Below are positions 8,765 through 18,443 of a stretch of 64,000 bases of DNA, piece by piece; the first letter of the stretch is position 1, and each line of letters opens with the position of its first letter. Source of the DNA: Haladaptatus sp. R4 (lineage in GTDB: Archaea > Halobacteriota > Halobacteria > Halobacteriales > Haladaptataceae); contig NZ_LWHG01000029.1 in NCBI RefSeq assembly GCF_001625445.1, forward strand, positions 124,001-188,000, in the 5' to 3' direction. The notes below the pieces were generated by a model that was not told where the DNA came from, did no database searches, and saw only the letters and a program-made list of their open reading frames with translations. A program made the translations under genes and the position numbers.

Positions 8765-9712
8765 ATGACTGACTACGGTGCTGTGCTCCGGGAACGTCTC
8801 GATAGCGACGGGTTGCTAGTCTGCCCTGGAGTTCACGATCCACTCACCGCCGCCGTCGCGGATGCTGTCGGCTTCGACGCCATCTACATGACCGGATACG
8901 GGACTTCGCTGTCGAAGACCGGCTATCCCGACGCTGGTTTCATCACGATGCCGGAGATGATCAGCAACGCGACGAACATCCAGGAGCGTATCGACGTTCC
9001 ACTCGTCGCCGATGCCGACAACGGCTACGGAAACGCGACGAACGTCGTCCGGACCGTTCGGGAGTATATCAAAGCTGGTGTCGGTGCGATCCACCTCGAA
9101 GACCAGACGTTCCCGAAACGCTGCGGCCACACGAAAGGGAGACGGGTCATCCCGCGGGAGGAAGCCGTCGGGAAGATAGCGGCCGCGGCCGACGTTCGGG
9201 ACGACCGCGCCCCGAACTTCGTTCTTATCGCCCGGACCGACGCGCGAGGAACCGGCGATGGGTCGCTCGACGAAGCGATCATTCGCGCAAACGAGTTCCT
9301 CGAAGCCGGTGCCGACGTCGCGTTCGTCGAGGGACCCACCGACGAATCGGAACTCGAACACGTCGGCCGGGAAGTCGACGGCCCCCTCGTCTACAATTTC
9401 GTCGGTGAGACCGGCACCTCGCCGTACGTCGACCTGCCGTCGCTCGAATCGTGGGGATTCGACATCGTGTTGTTCCCCATCGCCGCGACGTTATCGACCA
9501 TCGCCAACGTCTACTCCGACTTCAGCGACTTCGCCGACGACCCCGTCGCAGCGATGAGACGCATCGATGAGAACTTCGACGCCCAGCCCGTCGGTAGTTT
9601 TCACGAATTCGCCGGATTTCCGGAGGTGATCGAGTGGGAGCGGCAGTATCTTCCCGACGAGGAGCAGGACAAGTACGAGGGTTCGCTCGGCGACGATCTC
9701 GAATCCGACTAG
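8765..9712 (+). CDS. Isocitrate lyase / PEP mutase superfamily protein
   Basis: 315-residue TIM-barrel protein of the PEP mutase/ICL group, likely acting on C-C bonds of 2-hydroxy- or 2-oxo-dicarboxylates. Metal-binding VADADNGYGN (Asp83, Asp85), LEDQ (Glu112) and the lyase signature KRCGH (Cys120) are all present, so a lyase (methylisocitrate lyase, dimethylmalate lyase or oxaloacetate decarboxylase-like) fits better than a mutase. No prpC or prpD homologues are adjacent, which makes methylcitrate-cycle use uncertain. It appears to be a single-gene unit. Confidence 0.85.
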   Translation: MTDYGAVLRERLDSDGLLVCPGVHDPLTAAVADAVGFDAIYMTGYGTSLSKTGYPDAGFITMPEMISNATNIQERIDVPLVADADNGYGNATNVVRTVREYIKAGVGAIHLEDQTFPKRCGHTKGRRVIPREEAVGKIAAAADVRDDRAPNFVLIARTDARGTGDGSLDEAIIRANEFLEAGADVAFVEGPTDESELEHVGREVDGPLVYNFVGETGTSPYVDLPSLESWGFDIVLFPIAATLSTIANVYSDFSDFADDPVAAMRRIDENFDAQPVGSFHEFAGFPEVIEWERQYLPDEEQDKYEGSLGDDLESD

Positions 9713-9797
9713 ATCCGGCCCTCGGAGCGATCAGTGGCGTCCAAAAGCGGATAGCAGGGAATCGAAATCTATGTGTCGGGAAACGATCGCTGATGAG

Positions 9798-10364
9798 CTA
9801 GGATTCGTCCGTATCGCGGAGTGATGCTTCCCACTCACGGACCGTCTGTGTGCAATCACCCGTGAGTTCCGCGGGGTTTCCGATCGCGGTGCAGTGTGGT
9901 GGAATCGAATTCAACACCACGGCCCCCGCGCCGATGTTCGCTTCCTTCCCGATCGTGATGGGGCCGAGTACGGTTGCACCCGTTCCGATCGTGACGCCGT
10001 CCTCGACGGTCGGATGACGCTTTTCGCGTTCCATCGAATCACCGCCGAGCGTCACCCCGTGATAGAGCATGACGTCGTCACCGATCTCCGCGGTTTCACC
10101 GATCACCACGCCGTCCCCGTGGTCGATGAAGAACCGACGACCGATCGAGGCACCCGGGTGAATTTCGATGCCCGTGAGAAATCGGGAGAGATGGGAAATC
10201 AACCGGGCGATGATGAAGTGGTCCGCGGACCACACGCCGTGTGCGATGCGATGCAGCCAGATCGCATGGAGACCGGGATACGCAAGCGCGACCTCAAGCG
10301 GGTGCCGTGCCGCAGGGTCCTTGCGCATCGCGGTTTGGACGTCCTCTTTGAGCCTGTCGATCAT
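9798..10364 (-). CDS. cysE: Serine O-acetyltransferase
   Basis: 188 residues. It transfers acetyl from acetyl-CoA to L-serine, the first step of cysteine synthesis. The N-terminal helical part contains [24 protein letters not shown], then the left-handed beta-helix of hexapeptide repeats with [27 protein letters not shown], and [20 protein letters not shown]. The catalytic Asp-His of the family lie in these repeats. This is the short CysE form common in archaea and Gram-positive bacteria. It is convergent with the upstream lyase-family gene, with an 85-base gap. Confidence 0.93.
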   Translation of the reverse strand: MIDRLKEDVQTAMRKDPAARHPLEVALAYPGLHAIWLHRIAHGVWSADHFIIARLISHLSRFLTGIEIHPGASIGRRFFIDHGDGVVIGETAEIGDDVMLYHGVTLGGDSMEREKRHPTVEDGVTIGTGATVLGPITIGKEANIGAGAVVLNSIPPHCTAIGNPAELTGDCTQTVREWEASLRDTDES

Positions 10365-10561
10365 GGCGTTACGTGGTATTGGCTCCGGTTCACAAAAAGA
10401 CCTTCTTCCCTGGATTTGTCCGTGCTATTTTCCCGAATTTGTCCACGGCTTGATCGCACGGAACATACCCGCGAGGGCGAACGTGGGGTGATGACCCCCG
10501 AAAACCGGAGAACCCTGCTAGGGAGCCGAACGTTCATACTCGCGGCACGAGAGCCGAAGGC

Positions 10562-11979
10562 ATGGCGAGAGCGAACGTATTCGAAGCGATAGAACGCGAA
10601 CGGGAGCGACTGGGATCGATGGCACAGCGTATTTGGGAGACACCGGAACTCGGTCTCCACGAGGAGGAATCCGCGCGGTTCTCATCGACCGATTGGAGGA
10701 AGAAGGGTTCGACGTCGAGGAGGGACTCGGTGGGATGCCGACGGCGTTCCGGGCCTCGTACGGAAGCGGCGACCCGACGGTCGGTATCCTCGGGGAGTAC
10801 GACGCGCTGCCGGACCTCTCACAGAAGGTGAAGGCGGAACACGACCCCGTCGAACCCGGTGGGCCGGGACACGGTTGCGGTCACAACCTCTTCGGGGTCG
10901 CCGGGGTCGGTGGAGCCATCGGGGTGAAGCGTGCCATCGAACGCGGTGACGTCGACGGGACGATCGAATTCTACGGCTGTCCGGCGGAGGAGACGCTCGT
11001 GGGCAAAGTCTTCATGGCCCGCGATGGTGCGTTCGATCACCTCGACGCCGCGATAACTTGGCATCCATCGACTCTCAGTACGCCGACGCTCGACCGGTCG
11101 CTCGCGATGGACTCGATTCGATTCACGTTCGAAGGGGTCTCGGCCCACGCCGCCGCGTCGCCGGAATCCGGCCGGAGTGCGCTCGACGCCGTCGAACTCT
11201 TCAACACCGGCGTGGAGTACATGCGGGAACACGTCTCGGAGAAGGCCCGTATTCACTACGTCATCACGAACGGCGGCGAGGCCCCCAACGTCGTGCCCGC
11301 AGAGGCGACCGTCTGGTACTACGTTCGCGCCCCGACGAGGGCCGAAGTCGAGCGCATCAGCGACTGGATGACCGAGATCGCCGACGGTGCGGCGATGATG
11401 ACACAGACGGAGGTGGATCGCCAGTTCGTCACCGGCTGTTGGGACTACCTCCCCAATCGCACGGTGAGCGACGTCATCTGGGAAACGATGCGGGAACTGG
11501 GTGAGGTCGGGTACACCGACGAAGACCGAGCGTTCGCGGCGGATCTCAAGGGAACCGTTCCCGACGAACAAGTCGAAGCGGGTCTGGAAGACGTCCCCGA
11601 GGAGTACGCGGACGAGATACGCGATGCGAGCATCTACGATGTCCCGGTGCCGCCACACGCGGAGGGGAACGTCGGCGGGGGGTCAACCGACGTCGGCGAC
11701 GTGAGTTGGATCACCCCGACCGGCCAATTCCGCGCCGCGACGTGGGCGGTCGGGACGCCGGGACATACGTGGCAGGCGACGGCGGCTAACGGCGATTTCG
11801 GGAAGAAAGGAGCCGTCTATGCCGCGAAGGTTCTCGGCGGAACCGCGTACGAACTCCTCGAAAACCCGGCCATCGTAGCGGAGGCCACCGAGGAGTTCCA
11901 CGAGGTAACCGGCGAGCGGAGCTACGAAACGCCGCTCCCGCCGGGGACCGAACCGCCGTTCGATATCACCTCGCCGTGA
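10562..11979 (+). pseudogene. M20 family amidohydrolase, one frameshift
   Basis: The protein begins MARANVFEAIERERERLGSM and reads normally to HEEESAR (codon 39). It continues one frame over as VLIDRLEEEGFDVEEGLGG to the stop at 11979. Restoring one G at about 10677 gives a 472-residue M20 peptidase of the AbgB/amidohydrolase type, with GILGEYDALP, the metal-binding GPGHGCGHN, PAEE and NVGGGSTDVGDVSW. Such enzymes cleave amide bonds of acyl-amino acids or p-aminobenzoyl-glutamate. The rest of the gene is intact and well conserved, so a consensus error is likely. Confidence 0.8.
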
Positions 11980-12065
11980 TCGAACCCGAATAGTGCCGTG
12001 AGAACGAATTTGTGACTACCGTGGGTTATATTTCGTTTGGATTCTATTACCCACATGACTATCGA

Positions 12066-13220
12066 ATGACCACGAACGACGACCGAATTCGCACGACGCA
12101 CATCGGAAGCCTTCCCCGACCGCCGGAATTGCTCGATCTCCTCACGAAGCGCCAGGACGGCGAGGCCGTCGATGACGACGAGTGGGACGCGACCGTCGCG
12201 GACGCCACGCGCGACATCGTTGAACGGCAGGCCGAGGTCGGTATCGACATCGCAAACAACGGCGAACAGTCCCGCGTCTCGTTCAACTGGTACGTCGCGG
12301 ACCGACTCAGCGGTATCGAGGGCAAGCGTGAGCAGGAACTCTGGGCGGACCTGCAGGAGTTCCCCGAGTACGCGGACGAGACGTTCAAGACGGACGTCAT
12401 CGACCTCTCGATGCAACCCGTCGTCACCGGTCCCATCGAGTACACGGGCCAGGACGAGGCGGAGGCCGAACTCGCAGGGTTCCGCGACGCGCTGGCGGCC
12501 ACCGACGCCGATTTCGAGGAGACGTTCGTGACCTCCGCGTCGCCCAGTATCGTCACCGCCACGCACGTCAACGACTACTACGACTCCTACGAGGAGTTCC
12601 TCTTCGCCGCCGCGGACGCGATGGCCGAGGAGTACGAACTCGTCGTCGAGACCGGAATGACCCTCCAAATCGACGCCCCCGAACTCCTCACCGTCGGTCA
12701 GACGTCGGCGTACGCGGGCGAGTCCCTCGAAGACATCAAGGGAGCCACGCGCCTCCACGTCGAGGCGCTCAACGAAGCGCTGTCGAACGTTCCCGAAGAG
12801 CAGGTCCGACTCCACACCTGTTGGGGAAGCTACGAGGGACCCCACCACCTCGATATGGATCTGGCCGAGATGCTACCGGAGATATACGAGGCCGACATCA
12901 CCGGACTCAGTATCGAGCAGGCCAACCCCCGCCACCAACACGAGTACCGTGCGTTCTCCGAACATCCGGTACCCAACGGTTGGACGTTGATTCCCGGTGT
13001 CGTCGACGTGAAAACGAACATCATCGACCACCCCGAGACGATTGCGGACCGCCTCGAACGGGTCGCCGACGCGGTCGACGATTCGACGCCGCTGATCGCC
13101 GCGCCGGACTGTGGCTTCGGCACGCAGGCCGGACTCGGAATGGTTTCCCCCGAGATCGCGTGGGAGAAGCTAGGGGCGCTCGTCGACGGTGCCGAGATCG
13201 CGACCGAGCGCATCCGCTGA
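12066..13220 (+). CDS. MetE-like cobalamin-independent methionine synthase family protein
   Basis: 384 residues from ATG 12066. The reading frame opens at 12012, but the first 18 residues are atypical. The start TTHIGSLPRP is the hallmark of MetE C-terminal-domain proteins. LHTCWGSYEGPHH and APDCGFG carry the His/Cys zinc ligands that activate the thiol. The long MetE N-terminal domain is absent, as is usual in archaea. Methyl donor and acceptor are unknown, and haloarchaea have several such paralogues, some related to epoxyalkane:CoM transferase. The role in methionine synthesis is plausible, not proven. Confidence 0.83.
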   Translation: MTTNDDRIRTTHIGSLPRPPELLDLLTKRQDGEAVDDDEWDATVADATRDIVERQAEVGIDIANNGEQSRVSFNWYVADRLSGIEGKREQELWADLQEFPEYADETFKTDVIDLSMQPVVTGPIEYTGQDEAEAELAGFRDALAATDADFEETFVTSASPSIVTATHVNDYYDSYEEFLFAAADAMAEEYELVVETGMTLQIDAPELLTVGQTSAYAGESLEDIKGATRLHVEALNEALSNVPEEQVRLHTCWGSYEGPHHLDMDLAEMLPEIYEADITGLSIEQANPRHQHEYRAFSEHPVPNGWTLIPGVVDVKTNIIDHPETIADRLERVADAVDDSTPLIAAPDCGFGTQAGLGMVSPEIAWEKLGALVDGAEIATERIR

Positions 13221-13317
13221 CTCGCCGTCATTTAACGAGCACCATCCGTTCAACGAAGGCGGTACCGCGCGAAGAGATGGGCGTCGATTCATTAGTTGTT
13301 GGGTCGAGACAGTACGT

Positions 13318-13761
13318 ATGGACGAAACGGAGGGGGCGGTTTACGAGCGTGTTTTGGTGCCGACCGACGGGAGCAGAGCGGCGAAACGCGCAACGGAACA
13401 GGCAGTGGAACTCGTGAAGGATAGCGGTGGGACCGTCCACGCGCTCTACGTGATGGACATGGGGGACGCGGGGTTCGTCGCGATCCCGAGCGATATCAAG
13501 GAGACCCGAAAGCGACTGGAGAAAAAAGGACAGAAGTTCGTAAACGAAGTAAAAAAGCGAGCCAGCAAAAGCGGCGTCGACTGTGTTACCGTCGTAAAAT
13601 CCGGAATCCCGGAGGACGAGGTAGTCGAATACGTCCACGAAAACGACATCGATCTGGTCGTGATGGGACGGCGGGGGCGGTCGGACCCCGACAAACCCCT
13701 CATCGGTTCGACGACGAAGCGCGTCCTCGGCCTTTCCGACGTCCCTGTTCACGTGGTCTGA
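13318..13761 (+). CDS. Universal stress protein, UspA family
   Basis: 147 residues from ATG 13318. An upstream frame from 13189 overlaps the previous gene and lacks homology. The single UspA domain starts YERVLVPTDGSRAAKRA and ends with the nucleotide-binding motif GRRGRSDPDKPLIGSTTKRV. The middle is Lys-rich (KRLEKKGQKFVNEVKKRASK), unusual for an acidic haloarchaeal proteome. It is about 100 bases after the MetE-like gene, probably a separate unit. Confidence 0.88.
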   Translation: MDETEGAVYERVLVPTDGSRAAKRATEQAVELVKDSGGTVHALYVMDMGDAGFVAIPSDIKETRKRLEKKGQKFVNEVKKRASKSGVDCVTVVKSGIPEDEVVEYVHENDIDLVVMGRRGRSDPDKPLIGSTTKRVLGLSDVPVHVV

Positions 13762-14332
13762 TGGTCAGGGCTATTTCAGCGCGTGAGTATCCGTAACCGG
13801 ATCCGATTTCAAAGTGGGTAGCCAAGCGGCGATGCCGACTCGACCACGGATTCGACGCGTCACACCGGCGGGAAGTCCGATACCGAACGAGACGGACGGA
13901 ACGAGATTTCAGATGAGCGGCAGATACCTACATTTTTAATCATGGTCTCGAAGTAGTATGGTATGGCCATCCACGACACTCCGAAAAATCCCTCCAGTTG
14001 TGTGACGTTACCGAGCGTAGTGCCGTTCGATCTGTCCCATCTGACTCGGTTGAGTTGGGAGTTGGGGTCACGGTCCGTCGGAGATTCCGAGTCGACGCTC
14101 CACAGTGAATGGGGACACGAGAACCGCTGGAAACTGTCCATCTTCCGATCGACGAGTGAGACCTCGATCATCCGCGTTACTACTCCCGTCGGCAGGGAGC
14201 AGTTCTACGGCGCCGCTCAAATGGACCTGAGTGCGGCAGTCCCAAAACTTCATTCTGCACCGCGCTGGCGAAAGACGGAATAATCGGCTCCGATCGCTCG
14301 GTAGCACTTACCACACGGACACCGGTTCGATA
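13762..14332. other. Intergenic region, no supported gene
   Basis: About 570 bases. A 106-codon plus-strand frame at 13963-14283 follows a short AT-rich stretch (ATTTTTAATC) but is Ser-rich, not acidic, and matches no family I know. I leave it unassigned. Confidence 0.4.
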
Positions 14333-14716
14333 TCAGTCCTTCCGTAGTTCGTCGAGGGCGATGATCACGTACAGCGCTCCGATCAAGCGGGTACCGAAGT
14401 AGACCCACGGTTTCCACTGACAGTTGTTGGCATCGGTGTACGCGAGTTTGGTCCCATAGTCGACGTAGGCACGTGGGAACGCCAGCGCGAGAAGTCCGAT
14501 AACACCGAGGAACCGTTTGAACGCGGCGTACGAGCGGTCGCTTCGCCACACGGTGATCAAGAAGACGAATCCTTCGACCCGCGCACCGGGAACGACCCAT
14601 GGCCGCAGTTCACAGTCGTCGGGATTATCGAGTGCGAGGCGCTCCGCCCGGTCGATGAGTACGTCCGGAGACAACAGTTCGACGATGCCGATTGCCGAAA
14701 GGAGCATACGGAACAT
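14333..14716 (-). CDS. Conserved haloarchaeal membrane protein of unknown function
   Basis: 127 residues with hydrophobic stretches at about 1-15 (MFRMLLSAIGIVELL), 50-57, 69-81 (LGVIGLLALAFPR) and 105-121 (YFGTRLIGALYVIIAL). The two halves look related: CELRPWVVPGARVEGFVFLI and CQWKPWVYFGTRLIGALYVI align, so it may be an internal duplication of a two-helix unit. No catalytic motif is seen. It is a probable inner-membrane protein with no functional context. Confidence 0.65.
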   Translation of the reverse strand: MFRMLLSAIGIVELLSPDVLIDRAERLALDNPDDCELRPWVVPGARVEGFVFLITVWRSDRSYAAFKRFLGVIGLLALAFPRAYVDYGTKLAYTDANNCQWKPWVYFGTRLIGALYVIIALDELRKD

Positions 14717-15169
14717 CGTGCGATGGTTAGATACCCAACAAGATAAACTTCATCCGGACACATCGAGAGCGGGGCTTACGAGTGTCGTTTCGATATCCTC
14801 GCCTCCAGAACGACGGTTCCAGCGATGGGAAGACACGTCGAACTAGCCGAGGATGGAGTGAACGAGGGAAGCGTGGAGAGTTATCAGTTCGCCACTTCCC
14901 CCTCACAAGGGTACGGTGACTCGGTGTCCTACGATATGATATCGACCGTTGTACTGGTCAAGGCCGAGTCACCCAGCACCCACGCGATGACGAGAGCACG
15001 GAGTCGGTAAACGATTTTGGCTGATGGATGAAAAGAGCAATCGAGCGGATAGTACGTGCGTCGGGAGTCATCCTCATCGCGTTTGTGACGGTCATCGGCT
15101 AGCGCTTCGAGTTGCCCCGCGGTCGTCTCGACGGTTTCCGACGTCGGCACCGATGGTTCCATCGACGAG
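14717..15169. other. Intergenic region, nothing clear
   Basis: About 450 bases. A 24-codon plus-strand frame at 15028-15102 (start MKRAIERIV, then a hydrophobic segment) could encode a tiny single-helix membrane protein, but there is no independent support. Confidence 0.35.
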
Positions 15170-15514
15170 TTACGTCTCGCGCTCGGCTTCGAGCGCCCGA
15201 AGCGTCTCGTACGCGACGGTTGCGTAGGTCATCGCCGGGCCACCTCCCATGACGACGGCGATCTTCAGCGTCTCGACGATCTCCTCGTGGGTCGCACCGG
15301 CCTCCAGTGCGGCGTCGGTGTGCCAGAGGATGCAATGATCACAGCGGGTGACGACGCCGATGGCGAGCGACATCAACTCCTTGGTCTTGTGGTCGATAAC
15401 GGACGTCGCTTCCGAGGACTCGACGAACCCGACGAACTGTTCGAGTTCGGGTGCCTCTTCGATCAGTTCCCCGAGCGATTCTTTGAACTCTGCCAACTCT
15501 TCAGATCGTGTCAT
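15170..15514 (-). CDS. Carboxymuconolactone decarboxylase / AhpD-like protein
   Basis: 114-residue all-helical CMD-family protein. The peroxidase-type signature is complete: Cys58-Asp-His-Cys61 with His65 (RCDHCILWHTDAAL), preceded by KELMSLAIGVV. AhpD-type members use the CxxC pair for peroxide or disulfide redox chemistry, whereas true gamma-carboxymuconolactone decarboxylases lack it. The redox role is therefore favoured. It appears monocistronic. Confidence 0.88.
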   Translation of the reverse strand: MTRSEELAEFKESLGELIEEAPELEQFVGFVESSEATSVIDHKTKELMSLAIGVVTRCDHCILWHTDAALEAGATHEEIVETLKIAVVMGGGPAMTYATVAYETLRALEAERET

Positions 15515-16073
15515 GAAAATTCAATCGTCGCCGGCCTTCATGTCTTTACGGGTCCTGTCCCCGTGGACCGCAGATTTATGCCATTTTCTTTCGCATCCAG
15601 AGACGATCATCTCGACATCGTGTCGAACTGTTGCTGACTGCAGAACGAATCATGGCAAAGTTCCGTTATTTGGTCCACTGCTCGATTTAGAGGACGTCTT
15701 CGATACTGTGTGAGAAATACCCACTCATACTATCCCATAGATACATATCTCGGACAGACATCGTATAAATAATCTGGCGTTTTGGTGTCAGAATCGAACC
15801 GGGGACAGCGAAGACACAAGCGACAGCAACGGTCGGACCGTTTGTAGAGCTATTTCGGCCGTTATTATAGACGATTGTCGTTTGTGGAAATGCGATCGGG
15901 AGATATGTTGTAATCGTTCTCACGAATGTTCTGAAGAATATAGAACCGGATCTATCGGGATAAAACCGGACATTCTACCAGTAGAAATTTAATGGACAAC
16001 GGCATACCAGGTAAGCGGTTATACCGGGTCGTCCCTGATCACTCATCACATCATTGGCCCGGGTGGGGGAACG
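15515..16073. other. AT-rich intergenic region without a supported gene
   Basis: About 560 bases with lower GC than the flanks around 15700-16000. A minus-strand frame at 15687-15923 has non-haloarchaeal composition and no homology. It may hold promoters for both neighbours, but I could not define one. Confidence 0.4.
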
Positions 16074-16418
16074 ATGAAGAAGTCATTAGTTAATCACATG
16101 AAACGGCGGTTGGATCGAGCGGCAGAACAGGAACCGGAAGAACGAGCACGCGCTTTGCTCGACATCAGGTCGGATTTGGAACGCTTCCGAAAGAATCCAC
16201 ATATCGACCGAGAGCCACTGGCACAGTTCGAAGAGGATATCGAACGACGACTGACGAAGATAGACGATCACGTTACAGTGGCACAACGAAAGACGGAATC
16301 GCCGTCTTTGCCGTCGAGAATCGCTCATCTGATGCGTTCCATCTATCCTTGGTCGGAGGGGTCGTCTCGAACCGACGAAGAAAAGACAAGAGGAAAGTCT
16401 TCCTCTTTCAGCGACTGA
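16074..16418 (+). CDS. Hypothetical charged helical protein
   Basis: 114 residues, highly charged and predicted helical (RRLDRAAEQEPEERARALLDI, then FEEDIERRLTKIDDHV), ending in a Ser/Lys-rich tail. The ATG follows a purine-rich GGGGGAACG. No domain is recognised. Composition and length support a real gene, but function is unknown and no neighbour is close enough to suggest an operon. Confidence 0.5.
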   Translation: MKKSLVNHMKRRLDRAAEQEPEERARALLDIRSDLERFRKNPHIDREPLAQFEEDIERRLTKIDDHVTVAQRKTESPSLPSRIAHLMRSIYPWSEGSSRTDEEKTRGKSSSFSD

Positions 16419-16604
16419 ACGAGCGTTATCAGCGACGAGGAGCACCGTTGTACAACGTTTTCCGGCGAGAATATCGGCAATCTGTATACCGGGTAGGGGT
16501 AGACGGGATAGTCTACGGTCCGAAAAGCGGACGATATATTCGGCTATTTATTTCATCATATTCCCAATACAAATTTACATACGCCTTCAAATTAATTCCT
16601 TCTT

Positions 16605-17507
16605 GTGGGAAAAGAAAACAGCGGCGCGAAGGTTGTTATAGCGACAGTGACAGTATTACTGGTCTGTGGCCTAACAGTCGCACTCGTCGTCACACCAGCT
16701 ACTGCCGAGATAACCGATAGCCAACAAGTGACGGTAACGAACGTCGTCGATGGCGATACCCTCGACGTTCAGTATGCAAACGGGACGACCGATACCGTTC
16801 GTTTACTCGGCGTCGACACCCCTGAAACGTACGGTGAAAATACTCCCGATGAGTGGGAGGGCGTTCCAAACACACAGGCCGGAAAGGATTGTCTCCACTC
16901 GGAGGGCGAGAATGCAAAAGCGTTCATGAAGAACAATCTCGAAGGGAAACAGATAACGCTCAAATTCGATTCCGAATCGGACCACCGCGGATATTACGGT
17001 CGTCTCCTCGCCTACGTTTACTATGGGGGAGCCGATTACAATTACAAACTCGTCCAAAGTGGTCAGGCTCGTGTGTACGATTCGACGTTCACCAAGAGTG
17101 ACTCGTACTACAGCGCCGAAGCGTCGGCACAGGACGCCGAACAGAACGCATGGGGTTGTCGAAATGTCGGAGACAGCGGCGGGTCAGTGAGTATCTCACG
17201 GATCCACGAGGATGCAGCGGGCAACGATAACGACAATCTGAACGACGAATATGTCGTTCTGGAGAATACCGGTACGACATCGATCGACGTAACCGGATGG
17301 ACCGTCTCGGACGAGTCCGGGAAAACGTACACGTTCTCCAGTTCGACGCTCAGTCCGGGCCAGACGGTCACGCTTCATTCGGGAAGCGGGTCGGATACGA
17401 ATAGCGATGTGTACTGGGGTCGGTCGGGTGCCGTTTGGAATAACGGCGGTGACACCGTTTCAGTCACCGACAGCAGTGGAGCATCGGTCGCGACGAAGGC
17501 GTACTAA
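16605..17507 (+). CDS. Secreted thermonuclease (SNase domain) with C-terminal lamin-tail domain
   Basis: 300 residues from a GTG at 16605. Residues 7-33 are a Sec-type signal (VVIATVTVLLVCGLTVALVV...ATA). Residues 38-180 are a staphylococcal-nuclease domain with VVDGDTLDV, VRLLGVDTPETYG and YYGRLLAYVYYGG, holding the expected catalytic Arg and Asp residues. Residues 185-300 form a lamin-tail (LTD) domain (ISRIHEDAAGNDNDNLNDEYVVL, SIDVTGWTVSD). SNase-LTD fusions are extracellular nucleases thought to scavenge DNA for phosphate or carbon. It is monocistronic. Confidence 0.92.
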   Translation: MGKENSGAKVVIATVTVLLVCGLTVALVVTPATAEITDSQQVTVTNVVDGDTLDVQYANGTTDTVRLLGVDTPETYGENTPDEWEGVPNTQAGKDCLHSEGENAKAFMKNNLEGKQITLKFDSESDHRGYYGRLLAYVYYGGADYNYKLVQSGQARVYDSTFTKSDSYYSAEASAQDAEQNAWGCRNVGDSGGSVSISRIHEDAAGNDNDNLNDEYVVLENTGTTSIDVTGWTVSDESGKTYTFSSSTLSPGQTVTLHSGSGSDTNSDVYWGRSGAVWNNGGDTVSVTDSSGASVATKAY

Positions 17508-17599
17508 CGACACCTCCTTTTTACATGATCGGATTCGCTCCCGCCATGGGCAATATTGAAGTCACCTTCTAGTCCTACATCCAACATAACGATACTACG

Positions 17600-18220
17600 A
17601 TGAGCAGCTATCCGGAAACCGAACAGCGAATTAGAGAGGCCGCGTTTCGCGCGCTAGTCGAGCACGGATACGCGGATCTATCGATCAAGGATATCGGTAA
17701 CGAACTGGGTCAAAATCCCTCCATAATATACCACTATTACGATAGTAAAGACGACCTCCTCCGCTCGATGCTCGACGTCTTCGTCGAGATATTCGTCGGA
17801 CAGCAGAACGAGCAACCGATCATCGATGCGGAGGACGAACTGAGACGGTTCGTGAGACAGATACTACATCCGACATCAGCACAAGTCGAACGAGCCATAT
17901 TTTCCCCACCGTCGGACATCGAGACGGCGGTTTCACGGGTTTACGTCGAACTGTGGGCGCACGCGACGTGGGACGACGACTTCCGAAAGGAAACGACGCA
18001 AGCAGAGGACAGTCTCCGGACGATGATCACCCGAATACTCCAAGCGGGGATAGAAAGCGGGCAGTTCCAGTCGGTCGATGCGGAACTGACGGCGGACCAC
18101 ATCTGCTTTCTTATCGAGCAGGGACTACACACACGGACGACGACGAACCGCGACGACGCCGTCGAACGGGTTCTGACGATTATCGATGGAATCGTAGCAG
18201 ACATCTCCCGCGAAGACTAG
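17600..18220 (+). CDS. TetR/AcrR family transcriptional regulator
   Basis: 206 residues. The N-terminal HTH reads RIREAAFRALVEHGYADLSIKDIGNELGQNPSIIYHYYDSKDDLL, the standard TetR recognition-helix layout. The C-terminal helical ligand domain resembles the haloarchaeal TetR_C group (ending VERVLTIIDGIVADI). It lies 223 bases before a P450-SDR pair and a palindrome just upstream of the P450 start, so it probably represses that pair in the absence of a hydrophobic ligand. The ligand is unknown. Confidence 0.88.
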   Translation: MSSYPETEQRIREAAFRALVEHGYADLSIKDIGNELGQNPSIIYHYYDSKDDLLRSMLDVFVEIFVGQQNEQPIIDAEDELRRFVRQILHPTSAQVERAIFSPPSDIETAVSRVYVELWAHATWDDDFRKETTQAEDSLRTMITRILQAGIESGQFQSVDAELTADHICFLIEQGLHTRTTTNRDDAVERVLTIIDGIVADISRED

Positions 18221-18305
18221 TCTCCGCTCTTGCGTAGGCGGTTTGTCATCGGTTTCCCGTCGAGTCCTCGTTTCGAAATCACGAACGACTTCTAAACCGA
18301 ATTCG

Positions 18306-18358
18306 AGAAACCCTATTTCCGGAACGGCGGCCCTTTGAGAGCCGTTTGTAGGGTTTCT
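18306..18358. other. Two-tier inverted repeat after the TetR gene (possible terminator or structured RNA)
   Basis: AGAAACCCTA at 18306-18315 pairs perfectly with TAGGGTTTCT at 18349-18358. Inside it AACGGC at 18323-18328 pairs with GCCGTT at 18341-18346 around a 12-base loop. There is no T-tract immediately after. It may be a transcription terminator, mRNA structure or binding site. Confidence 0.5.
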
Positions 18359-18424
18359 GTTCTTGCCCAAACTGTGTTTCTGCACCCCGGTATCAGATAG
18401 AATAAGAAAAAAGCCCATAATTGA

Positions 18425-18440
18425 TTAATTGGTCAATTAA
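18425..18440. promoter_or_regulatory. Palindromic operator abutting the P450 start
   Basis: TTAATTG-GT-CAATTAA is a perfect inverted repeat ending 3 bases before the ATG at 18444. Haloarchaeal transcripts are often leaderless, so a repressor here would cover the transcription start. The TetR product encoded just upstream is the likely binder. Confidence 0.55.
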
Positions 18441-18443
18441 CTC

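Noticed and set aside
8435-8843. Possible gene fragment before the PEP-mutase family gene
   Set aside because: Only one short stretch looks coding and it is preceded by a stop. I could not name a family, so it is left as intergenic.
10562-11979. Programmed frameshifting in the M20 gene
   Set aside because: No slippery heptamer or downstream structure is apparent, and similar one-base breaks occur in unrelated genes across the window.
13963-14283. 106-codon plus-strand frame as a small gene
   Set aside because: Composition is Ser-rich and not acidic, no family is recognisable, and a competing frame lies on the other strand.
15687-15923. 78-codon minus-strand frame in an AT-rich interval
   Set aside because: Composition is unlike neighbours and no conserved pattern is visible.
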